From positions 1 to 64,000 of the forward strand of contig NZ_PPXD01000021.1 in the NCBI RefSeq assembly GCF_002909375.1: a stretch of 64,000 nucleotides of DNA. The letters are read 5' to 3'. Positions 33,273-42,157 of this stretch are shown here, piece after piece (within the stretch, counting starts at the first letter, position 1; the number at the start of each line of letters is the position of its first letter). This stretch comes from Cryobacterium zongtaii. GTDB taxonomy: Bacteria; Actinomycetota; Actinomycetes; Actinomycetales; Microbacteriaceae. The notes beneath the pieces were generated by a model. That model worked only from the letters and a program-made list of their open reading frames with translations. It made no database searches and was not told the DNA's origin. The position numbers and the translations under genes were made by a program.

Positions 33273-35560
33273 TGTCAGTCACCACGACACCAACCTCACT
33301 GACAAAGGACACCATCACCATGAACCGCACCGGCCCGCATAGGCTTGCCGACCTCAAGTGGTTCGCACTCACAGCCGTGACAGTGGGGTTCCTCGCAGTG
33401 ATCCCACTGATCTGGAACCGACGCTTCTATTTCCAGGATGATTCGGAAAACGGCGCGTTCGGCGTGTGGTACCACATTGGGCAGAGTTTACTGGCGGGAA
33501 AGATCCCGGTCCTGAATCCTTCGGTGTGGTCTAGTGGAAACTACTTGGCGGAAGGCCAATGGGGCACCTGGAACCCGCTTATCATGCTCATCGGCGTCGC
33601 CGCGTACCTCTGCTCAAATGCCGTCGTCTTCATGACTGTGCTCAAGGTTCTGATGCTCATGCTCGCCGGAACCGGCGTGTATCTCCTCGCCCGTTCGTAC
33701 AAGACCGCCCCCCCGCTGGCCTACGTCGCCGGGTTCGCCGTCACGTTGAACGGCTTCACCATGTATTTCGATGCCCCCTCATGGGTAACCGGACTCCTGG
33801 TCTGGGCGCTAGTTCCGTACTTCTGGGTCGCGCTGCGTAGGCTCACACAACACTCCGCCAACCCCCTGCCGGCTTTCCTGGTCGGCTATCTGATCGTCAC
33901 CGTCGGTTACCTGCAGGGCACCTTCGCCATCGGGTTCGTATTGCTGGCCGTAGGTATCGACTCCCTCATTCGGCGCCGATGGCCCGAGGCGCTCCGTGTT
34001 GTCGGGGTCGGGGTCGCACTCGTTCTCGTGGCCATCACGGTTTTCCTGCCCGGCGTCCTGACGGCCTCCGTCACCAACCGCGCAGTCAGCATCATGGGCA
34101 ACGACGGCATGATGAGTGTCGATCTCGGCGGTCTTCTCAGCTCCACCATCGCTACCGGCTACCCCCAGGTCGCATCTTGGTGGTGGACCGGTCCGACGGC
34201 GACCGCGCCGGTCGTCTACGTCGCCTGGTTCCTTCCCGTCCTGCTATTCGTCGACTGGCGCAAGGCCATGGCCAACCGGTCCCATGTGCGCGACCTGACC
34301 ATTGTCATGGGCTTGGCGCTAGCGTACGTACTGTTGCCAACCATCCTTGGACCCCTGCGGTACCCGGTGCGGTTCATGCCGTATCTCGCCCTCACTTTGA
34401 TCGTGCTCACGGTGGTCGCCCTAAGTCGTGCCGCCATCAGGCACCCCGGACGCAAGCGCCTGGTCGCGGCCTCACTCTTCATCGTCGCCGCGGTATACCT
34501 TTCATGGGCCCAATTGCCGCCGCACTATCTCGCTCTCTTCGCGGCCGGCGCGATCGCGATTGGCGGCCTCGCCGCAATTTGGTGGCTGATCCGCCGGGCC
34601 GACGCCGTACCGTCAGCAGCTTGGACGTCCGTTGCCGCTGTTGTCGTCGCCGGCAGCCTGGTACTCACAGCTGCGCAGCACTATGACACCCATTCCAGCC
34701 CTCTGTCGATGAACAATGTCCCCGCCGACACCAGCATTCCTCAAGGAGTCCTCGCCGGAATCGACGGCGACGTCATTGTTGTGGGCGATCCCGTGGACTA
34801 CCAGAGCGACCCTGCGGCTTGGCGGGAGACCCTGATGGCGAACACGTGGTACCTCAGCCCCGCCGCCGTGCAAAACCGGTATCAGCTCATCGGCTTCTCC
34901 CAGTACAACGCGACGATGTGCCTGCAGTATCTGGGCGGCACCTGCCCCGGGCTTTTGACTACTTTGTTCGAGACCCGAGATGCCACGGGTATGCAGCTTG
35001 TTGACCAGCTGTCCATCGACAACATCCAGATCCTCAAAGTCTCGTTTGAGAACGAGCAATCTGCGACTGACTCCGGCACGGGCACAGAGACCGAGAATGA
35101 GACGGTGACGTGGGACACGCCCCCTGAGGGCTGGAGTCTGGTGGAGGATACCGGGCTGACCGTAGTCTGGAGCCGGGACGAACCTGTAGGTCCGGCCGGC
35201 GGCGTCGTGTGGACGAGCGAGGGCACCAGCGTCGAGACGCTCTCCCAAACCGACACCTCCGTCACGATGAAGGTACTCTCAGTCGCCTCTGAGGGGGGGA
35301 CCGTGGCCCTGAGCAGACTGGCCTGGCCGGGATACTCGGCGGAGCGCGCCACGCTCACTGCGGCGCCTGTAGACGGCTTTCTCCTTGGGCTGGATATCCC
35401 GCAGTCCTCGGAGGGTGAAATCGTCACCGTGACGTTCCAGCCGCCAGGCTGGGCCATCGAGCTGACGGCCTGGCTGACCGCTATGGGTGGCATCCTCATC
35501 TGGACGATCCTCGTCGTGATCGGCCACCTGCGCCGCCGCTCCAACCGCACCGCCGCCTAG
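33272..35560 (+). CDS. YfhO-like large membrane protein (copy A)
   Basis: A 762-residue protein with about 12 membrane helices followed by a soluble C-terminal domain of about 250 residues and a last helix. The first outer loop reads F-Q-D-D-S-E-N-G-A-F-G-V-W-Y, then I-P-V-L-N-P and G-N-Y-L-A-E-G, as in YfhO/GT-C proteins that glycosylate wall polymers outside the cell. ATG 33320 is a possible later start. It is clearly paralogous to the inverted gene at 42.2-44.4 kb. Third-position bases look less GC-rich than in its neighbours, perhaps a sign of acquisition. Confidence 0.78.
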   Translation: MSVTTTPTSLTKDTITMNRTGPHRLADLKWFALTAVTVGFLAVIPLIWNRRFYFQDDSENGAFGVWYHIGQSLLAGKIPVLNPSVWSSGNYLAEGQWGTWNPLIMLIGVAAYLCSNAVVFMTVLKVLMLMLAGTGVYLLARSYKTAPPLAYVAGFAVTLNGFTMYFDAPSWVTGLLVWALVPYFWVALRRLTQHSANPLPAFLVGYLIVTVGYLQGTFAIGFVLLAVGIDSLIRRRWPEALRVVGVGVALVLVAITVFLPGVLTASVTNRAVSIMGNDGMMSVDLGGLLSSTIATGYPQVASWWWTGPTATAPVVYVAWFLPVLLFVDWRKAMANRSHVRDLTIVMGLALAYVLLPTILGPLRYPVRFMPYLALTLIVLTVVALSRAAIRHPGRKRLVAASLFIVAAVYLSWAQLPPHYLALFAAGAIAIGGLAAIWWLIRRADAVPSAAWTSVAAVVVAGSLVLTAAQHYDTHSSPLSMNNVPADTSIPQGVLAGIDGDVIVVGDPVDYQSDPAAWRETLMANTWYLSPAAVQNRYQLIGFSQYNATMCLQYLGGTCPGLLTTLFETRDATGMQLVDQLSIDNIQILKVSFENEQSATDSGTGTETENETVTWDTPPEGWSLVEDTGLTVVWSRDEPVGPAGGVVWTSEGTSVETLSQTDTSVTMKVLSVASEGGTVALSRLAWPGYSAERATLTAAPVDGFLLGLDIPQSSEGEIVTVTFQPPGWAIELTAWLTAMGGILIWTILVVIGHLRRRSNRTAA

Positions 35561-36278
35561 CTGTAACAATGCCCGCCAACAGTTTCGCGCTGCACCTCCG
35601 CTGCGGCTGGCACTGATCGTGAAGCCTCCTGTTACGGGGTGTCTTCGAAGTGGCGGAGACGCGCGCCACGTTTCACCACCTGCTTGTCCAGTCCGTCTCT
35701 AACGACGTGCCACGCTCATCCAGGATCTGTGTGCGGCCCGTCCCGCCTACACCGCAAGGCTGGCATCGCGAATCCAGAGGCGTCGAAGCGACTGCAGATC
35801 AGAGAACTAGAGGAAACAATCTCTGTTGTCGAGCAAACGCGGATCAGGTCTGCCCGACGGCACGTCCCAAGTGCACCGCAGCATCGAAGCGCGCGGAATC
35901 TGCGCACCCGCGCGGTCCGGGCAGACATCCAAGCTTTGCGCGATATGGCAGTCGTCCTGGTAGTCATGAACCACTTCTGGCCGACTCGAGTCACCGGCGG
36001 CTATGTGGGCGTCGACGTATTTCTCGCGATCTCCGATACCTCATAAACTGCCCATCTGCGAAGGGAGTTGAAGGGTCTGGCACGCGGAGTTACTCGGCAC
36101 TGTACTGCGCGACCGGATCAGCTAGTACCGGTGGATCCCGCCGAGCTGGAGCCGGCTGACGACTGCGCACTCAGGACGCCTGGCAGAAGCTGAGCCGCGA
36201 GCCAAAGGCATCGGAGTCCCTAAGTTCGCCCGGGACGGTGAACAGCGACACTCCGCCGACAGATGAGGACTTCGGCCA
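35561..36278. other. Gene-poor scar with degraded sequence
   Basis: About 720 bp with no intact gene and more mixed base composition than the flanks. It holds a truncated acyltransferase start (35.9-36.05 kb). No inverted repeats or transposase remains were recognised. It looks like the join left by a deletion or rearrangement. Confidence 0.6.
35639..36046 (+). pseudogene. Truncated acyltransferase-3 (OafA-like) remnant
   Basis: The last 43 residues of this frame read R-A-D-I-Q-A-L-R-D-M, then V-V-M-N-H-F-W-P and G-G-Y-V-G-V-D-V-F-L-A-I-S, the N-terminal signature of membrane acyltransferase family 3, including the catalytic-histidine helix. The reading frame stops four codons later, where the rest of a roughly 350-650-residue enzyme should follow. 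The upstream part is arginine-rich and does not resemble a protein. Intact relatives O-acetylate cell-surface sugars, so the ancestral locus probably made an acylated polymer. Confidence 0.72.
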
Positions 36279-37181
36279 CTATCTCCGTGCAGTTGCGGGG
36301 AAAGCGACGGCCGGGTTGAACCGGATTCCGGCCAGCAGGCGACCGTACATCCGGCGCTGCAGCTTGCCGGCGACCCGGCCCCGCCGCATCATCAGGGCCA
36401 CCCGGGCGCACAAATACAGGTAGGCGAAGAGACTCTGGTGGTGCAGCCTGAACGACGCCTCGTTGCGGATGCCGTAGGCGAATTTCCACGCATTGGCGTC
36501 ATCGATCAAGCCGAAGTTGACGCCCTTGTTGTCGCCCATGTCGTGCACGACAACGCTGTCGAGGACCTGCACACCCGGGCAGGCTCGGGTGATGCGCAGG
36601 GTGTACTCGTGGTCGTCGAACCAGATGAAGTACTCGGAGTACGGCAGGCCGTGCTTCTCGATCACCCAACGGGGAATGAGCACCGACACGAAGGAACAGC
36701 TCTTCACCGTCACCGAACGCTGACCCTTGGACACGAGCCTGGCCCAGTCCCAGGTGGGCTCCGGATTGTTCATCTCGCAGATGGCGCCGTCGATGTAGTT
36801 GACCAACGAGCAGGAGAACGGCACCTCGGGGCCGAGCTCGGCGACGGCGGCGACGAAGCCGTCACGCAGCTTCTCGAGGGCGTCGGGCTGCGGGTAGCAG
36901 TCGTCGTCCATGATCCAGACGAAATCGGCGCCGAGCTGATAGCCGCGTTCCATGCCCGCCGAGAATCCACCTGCCCCGCCGGTGTTCGTGGGCAGGGACA
37001 TCACCTCGAGCGGGATGCTGGTCGTCAGCTGACCGAGGTACTCCGCGGTGCCGTCGGTCGACGCATTGTCCACGATGATGAGGCGGGTGGGCGCGAAGGT
37101 CTGGGCTTCGATGGAGGCGATCACCGTCTTGAGCTTCGCGAGCCTGTTGAAGGTGACGACGACGGCGCTTACTTGATCCAT
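36279..37181 (-). CDS. GT2 glycosyltransferase, galactofuranosyltransferase-like (copy A)
   Basis: A 300-residue GT-A enzyme. V-D-N-A-S-T-D-G-T-A-E, N-T-G-G-A-G-G-F-S-A-G and the metal site M-D-D-D-C are the pattern seen in GlfT and WbbL-type transferases. Later W-F-D-D-H-E-Y carries the likely catalytic base. ATG 37181 overlaps the upstream GT4 gene by 13 bp. With UDP-galactopyranose mutase two genes upstream, a galactofuranose donor is likely; rhamnose is the alternative. It is paralogous to the gene at 41.2-42.2 kb. Confidence 0.85.
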   Translation of the reverse strand: MDQVSAVVVTFNRLAKLKTVIASIEAQTFAPTRLIIVDNASTDGTAEYLGQLTTSIPLEVMSLPTNTGGAGGFSAGMERGYQLGADFVWIMDDDCYPQPDALEKLRDGFVAAVAELGPEVPFSCSLVNYIDGAICEMNNPEPTWDWARLVSKGQRSVTVKSCSFVSVLIPRWVIEKHGLPYSEYFIWFDDHEYTLRITRACPGVQVLDSVVVHDMGDNKGVNFGLIDDANAWKFAYGIRNEASFRLHHQSLFAYLYLCARVALMMRRGRVAGKLQRRMYGRLLAGIRFNPAVAFPATARR

Positions 37182-38851
37182 AACTCGAACAGCTTTCCGG
37201 CCCAATCGTGGGCGCTTTCATACTCGGTGAATTCCTGGGCCAGGGCGACTTCTCGACGCCAAACGTCGACGCGGTATACCTCGGACTCGGCCATCCGGAC
37301 GACAATCGCGCTCGCCTCTGCCAGGAAACGACCTGGGTCGCGGGCGACGAGGGCATCCGGCACGATGACGGTGCGCTGGGAGCCGACGTCGGTCGAGATT
37401 ACGGGGACCCCGGCGGCAAGCGCCTCGAGGGTCGTCAAGGTGAGTCCTTCGTTCTGGGAACTCAGGACCAGGCAGTCGACCCGCGCGAGCGTGTTGCTCA
37501 CAGGCGCTCCCTCGGCGACCCACTCGACGATGCCGGACAGTCCGTGGCTGTCGATGTCGCGGCGAAGGAAGTGCTCGAGTTCCCCACCGCCCTGGATGAC
37601 CACGCGCACGGAGAGCCCGTCGATGGCGTGTAGCTCCCTGACTAGCTTCGTGAACAGGTAGGGGCGTTTCTGAGCCGCGAATCGGCCGATGAAGCCCAGG
37701 GTGAAGACGGACTCGTCGGCGCGCGGGCGTGCGGCGACAGCGACACTTCCGGTCGTGGTTAGCCCGATGAGGGGGGCAAGGGCGATCTTGTCCGGGGGGA
37801 TGCCCTGCACCCGAACCAGCCAATCCTCCAGCTGCGGGGAGATCACGTGGTGCACGTCGATGAATTCGTCCAAGGCAGCGCCGATGGCGGGGTACCCGCC
37901 GCCGTTGTATTCGAGAATGTGGTGGGTAGAGGCCACCTGGATGCCGGGCAGCCGATTGCGCAGCCACGGCAACCGGTCATAAACCCACCGGCTGTGGTGC
38001 ACGAACACGCCCCGGATATCGAAGTTCATGGCGAGCGCCTCGAGCACCGGCTCCGAATGCTCGGGCTGTTCGATGGGGTGGGTCAGGGCAAGGACGATGG
38101 CACCGCCCAGTTCCGCGCGTGTTATCCACGGATGCGCTGACGGCACGTCAGTGATGACGATCGGGCGCAGACCCTTGGCCGTGGCGAGTGCGATGGACTC
38201 CATAGCCCAGCGCTCAGCACCGCCCAACTCGAGCCAGTGCACACCAAAAATGACGGCGCTTTCCCCGCCTGCCGCAGGTTCGCCCGCGGGTATGCCGGTC
38301 ACGTCTACGAGCCGGCGATCCACGACCACCGAATTGAGCGAAGATTCCCGGCCCCGCAGCAGCCATTGGCGTATCCGGTCGTACTCAAACGGGTAGCGGC
38401 GTTCCACGCCACCGCGCAGCCTCCAGTAGAGGCTGGCCCGCCCGTTGGCCGATGGGGCACCTGGTTCGCGCTCGGCGTCGAGAACGATGTTGCGCACCCC
38501 GGTTTCAGGATCGGTCAGCCAGCCCTTGCGGTGGTGGGTGTAGTGCGGGTGCGGTGAACCCGAGACCGAACTCCGGGCGGTGAACTCCCCCACCTTCGTG
38601 GCCCCGGTGGTGACTTTGGTGTGGCGAGTACCCGCATCCGTCAGGTGGGCCATCCCACCCGCGCCGGCGATGTGCACAACGATCCGTAGGGCTAGGCCCG
38701 GATTGTCTAGTGCGTGGAAGTTCACGGCGGAGACCAATAACGCTTGCTGGCGCGCGCTGAGTGCTGCACTCAGCCGTTCGGCGGTCTCCGGCGAGAGGTC
38801 CGCGGTGAACAGGGCAGGCCTGCCGAGGACGTTCGAGAGGATGTCAGACAT
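37169..38851 (-). CDS. GT4-family glycosyltransferase with N-terminal extension
   Basis: A 560-residue protein. The C-terminal 300 residues have the GT-B/GT4 layout: L-G-F-I-G-R-F-A-A-Q-K-R-P nucleotide-sugar loop and S-S-Q-N-E-G-L-T-L-T-T-L-E-A-L catalytic E-x7-E region. The N-terminal 200 residues are unusual and not recognised. ATG 38851 has TATCTT six bases upstream and no Shine-Dalgarno, so it may be leaderless; longer upstream reading is not protein-like. The product joins the GT2 gene downstream in one operon. Confidence 0.85.
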   Translation of the reverse strand: MSDILSNVLGRPALFTADLSPETAERLSAALSARQQALLVSAVNFHALDNPGLALRIVVHIAGAGGMAHLTDAGTRHTKVTTGATKVGEFTARSSVSGSPHPHYTHHRKGWLTDPETGVRNIVLDAEREPGAPSANGRASLYWRLRGGVERRYPFEYDRIRQWLLRGRESSLNSVVVDRRLVDVTGIPAGEPAAGGESAVIFGVHWLELGGAERWAMESIALATAKGLRPIVITDVPSAHPWITRAELGGAIVLALTHPIEQPEHSEPVLEALAMNFDIRGVFVHHSRWVYDRLPWLRNRLPGIQVASTHHILEYNGGGYPAIGAALDEFIDVHHVISPQLEDWLVRVQGIPPDKIALAPLIGLTTTGSVAVAARPRADESVFTLGFIGRFAAQKRPYLFTKLVRELHAIDGLSVRVVIQGGGELEHFLRRDIDSHGLSGIVEWVAEGAPVSNTLARVDCLVLSSQNEGLTLTTLEALAAGVPVISTDVGSQRTVIVPDALVARDPGRFLAEASAIVVRMAESEVYRVDVWRREVALAQEFTEYESAHDWAGKLFELWIK

Positions 38852-38934
38852 GGTGAAAAGATACTTTCGCTTCTCGTGGCTCGAGGAAACGACGTGTGCG
38901 CTCTGGCACCGTCGCGTCCCGCAGCCAGGCCGCT

Positions 38935-38952
38935 CCAGGCACGGGTGCCTGG
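38935..38952. promoter_or_regulatory. Perfect 18-bp palindrome upstream of GT4 gene
   Basis: CCAGGCAC-GG-GTGCCTGG has perfect 8-bp arms and a two-base centre. It lies about 85 bp upstream of the GT4 start in the 278-bp spacer after glf, which otherwise holds no convincing gene. It is a candidate operator. Confidence 0.4.
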
Positions 38953-39129
38953 ATGCCGGCCCGTTTGATGGGCACGTCGTCAACGGCGCGTTCGGGAGTG
39001 TGGTGAAGCAAGGGTCGTCGCCCATTACAGTGGGGCGGCATCTTGGCCCAGGTCCGCGGTGCGGAACCGGGAGGTCCCGTGGCGGCGAGGATCAGGAAGG
39101 TCATGCTTGTCCTTGCCAGTGTAGCCGGG

Positions 39130-40311
<1,182 letters not shown>

Positions 40312-40343
40312 TTACGCGCGGCCAGTTCGACCAAACTTCGATC

Positions 40344-41189
40344 CTACTGGGGCGTGTCTGTGTGCTTGCTCACGGCCATTCGGCGATAAACCGCTCGTCG
40401 GATGACGACCGGAACGAAGCGGTAGCCACCGCGCACGATCACGTTGCGGAGGAACTGGCCGGGCGTGACGAACCCGTCCGCCAGCAGTCGGCGCTGCAGG
40501 GCGAGCTCGCTGCGGAACAGGGAAAAGCCACCGCGCCGGTCGTATGCACCGGAGTCGACCCGGTACATTACCAGCGGTTCGGGCAGGTTGCGCACGGTGG
40601 CGCCGGCCATGATCATTCGCGCGAACAACCAGTAGTCCTCCATGAGCGGAAGATGGCGGTAGCCGCCGGAGGCCTCGACCGCCGACTTGCGATACACCAC
40701 GGTGGGGTGGTTGAACGGGTCGCGGAATCTGGCCTGGCGGCTGATTTCGGCCTGCCCGACCGGCGGAACCCGGCGGCCGAGGATCTTGTCGAGCTCGTTG
40801 AATTCGAGCATGCCCGTTCCGACCAGGTCACAGCCCGCTTCGATAGCGGGCAGCTGCCGGGCGAATCTTTCCGGCAGCGAGATGTCGTCGGCATCCATTC
40901 GGGCGACCACGTCGAACCGGCAGGCGGCCAGCCCGCGGGTCAGCGCGACGGCCAGACCCACGTTGACGTCCAGGTCGACCCGGCGAACCTCCACCGGGGA
41001 GGCGTCGATGGCCGTGCTGATGGCCTCGGCCAGTGCCGGGCTGATCGGGCCGTCCCGTACCAGAACCACCTCGGTCGGGCGACGGGTCTGGTCGGTGACG
41101 GCGCTGGAGAACGCCCGGGTGAAGTACTCGGGTCGGTCCCCCAGGTAGACGGGCAGCAGCAGGGAGAAGGGCAGGCCGGGGCTCGTCAC
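40344..41189 (-). CDS. GT2 glycosyltransferase
   Basis: A 281-residue GT-A enzyme. L-L-L-P-V-Y-L-G-D-R-P at the start, L-V-R-D-G-P near residue 45 and the metal site A-R-M-D-A-D-D-I-S are clear. The acceptor region P-L-M-E-D-Y-W-L-F carries the E-D catalytic motif. There are no membrane helices. The start overlaps the upstream GT2 stop by four bases. It resembles rhamnosyl/glucosyl transferases of O-antigen loci; the exact sugar is not predictable. Confidence 0.88.
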   Translation of the reverse strand: MTSPGLPFSLLLPVYLGDRPEYFTRAFSSAVTDQTRRPTEVVLVRDGPISPALAEAISTAIDASPVEVRRVDLDVNVGLAVALTRGLAACRFDVVARMDADDISLPERFARQLPAIEAGCDLVGTGMLEFNELDKILGRRVPPVGQAEISRQARFRDPFNHPTVVYRKSAVEASGGYRHLPLMEDYWLFARMIMAGATVRNLPEPLVMYRVDSGAYDRRGGFSLFRSELALQRRLLADGFVTPGQFLRNVIVRGGYRFVPVVIRRAVYRRMAVSKHTDTPQ

Positions 41190-42157
41190 GACGACGCCCA
41201 GGCCGGACCGGCCTCCGCCGCCTGCACGGACTCGCTCACCCGGCCGAACCCGGCAAGCACCTGGGCGTTCGTGGCCGGTCGGGTGGTGAGGCCTTCACGC
41301 AGGCCCTCCCGGAGGCCGTGCCGGAGCGTGGCCCGGTCTGCGGAATGCACGAAGGTACTGATCCAGCTGCGGGCCGTCGCGCCGGCGTAGAGCACCCGCT
41401 CGAAGGGGGACAGTGCCGGCGAGAGGCGCAGCAGCCACAGCTTGTTGCGCACCTCCAGCCGGAACCGGGGCCCGGGGTCGATGTTCGTCGAGCCGAAGAC
41501 TTTGGTCTTGTGCACCACGATGCTGCGTCGGCTGAGGTATCCCGTCGACCCGCGCAGGATCCGGGCGGTGTACTCGAAGTCATCGTTCCAGAGGAAGTAC
41601 CCGGCGACCGGCAGACCGTGCTCGGCGACCGCGCGCGCGTCGATCATGACCGACACGAACGACGCCGACCGAACCGGGTAGCAGTCGAACTCGCGGGCGC
41701 GCTCCAGGGATCGGCGCGCGGCGAACGGCCGTGCCCGTGGCATGTTCATCGGGTGTTCCCTGCCGTCGGTCCAGTGCACTGTCGACGCGAGGATCCTGGT
41801 GGACGCCGGAGCGTGCGCGCGCGCCGTCAGGAGCTCCGCGAGTGCGGTCTCGGTGGGCACGGTGTCATCGTCCATCAACCAGACCAGGTCCGCGCCGAGC
41901 GGCCCGACGGCCTCGGCCAGGCCGGCGGTGAAGCCGCCGGCCCCGCCGGTGTTCCGGTCGAGCACCACCAGGGTCACCTCGGGGTGCGCCGAGCGGACGG
42001 CCTCTGCCGTGCCGTCGGTGGAGGCGTTGTCGATCACCAGGACCTCATCGGGCCGGCGGGTTTGACCGGCCAGGGCGGCCAGGCTTTCCAGGAGCAGGTC
42101 GCGACGGTTGAAGGCCACGACCACGACCACGACCCTCACAGCAGGTAGGGCGGTCAT
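41186..42157 (-). CDS. GT2 glycosyltransferase, galactofuranosyltransferase-like (copy B)
   Basis: A 323-residue GT-A enzyme with V-D-N-A-S-T-D-G-T-A-E, N-T-G-G-A-G-G-F-T-A-G and M-D-D-D-T, the same pattern as the gene at 36.3-37.2 kb. F-L-W-N-D-D-F-E-Y gives the catalytic acid/base. ATG 42157 is fixed by an ATGA overlap with the YfhO-like gene. With Glf it may build the galactofuranose backbone or branch; the two paralogues may add residues with different linkages. Confidence 0.87.
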   Translation of the reverse strand: MTALPAVRVVVVVVAFNRRDLLLESLAALAGQTRRPDEVLVIDNASTDGTAEAVRSAHPEVTLVVLDRNTGGAGGFTAGLAEAVGPLGADLVWLMDDDTVPTETALAELLTARAHAPASTRILASTVHWTDGREHPMNMPRARPFAARRSLERAREFDCYPVRSASFVSVMIDARAVAEHGLPVAGYFLWNDDFEYTARILRGSTGYLSRRSIVVHKTKVFGSTNIDPGPRFRLEVRNKLWLLRLSPALSPFERVLYAGATARSWISTFVHSADRATLRHGLREGLREGLTTRPATNAQVLAGFGRVSESVQAAEAGPAWASS

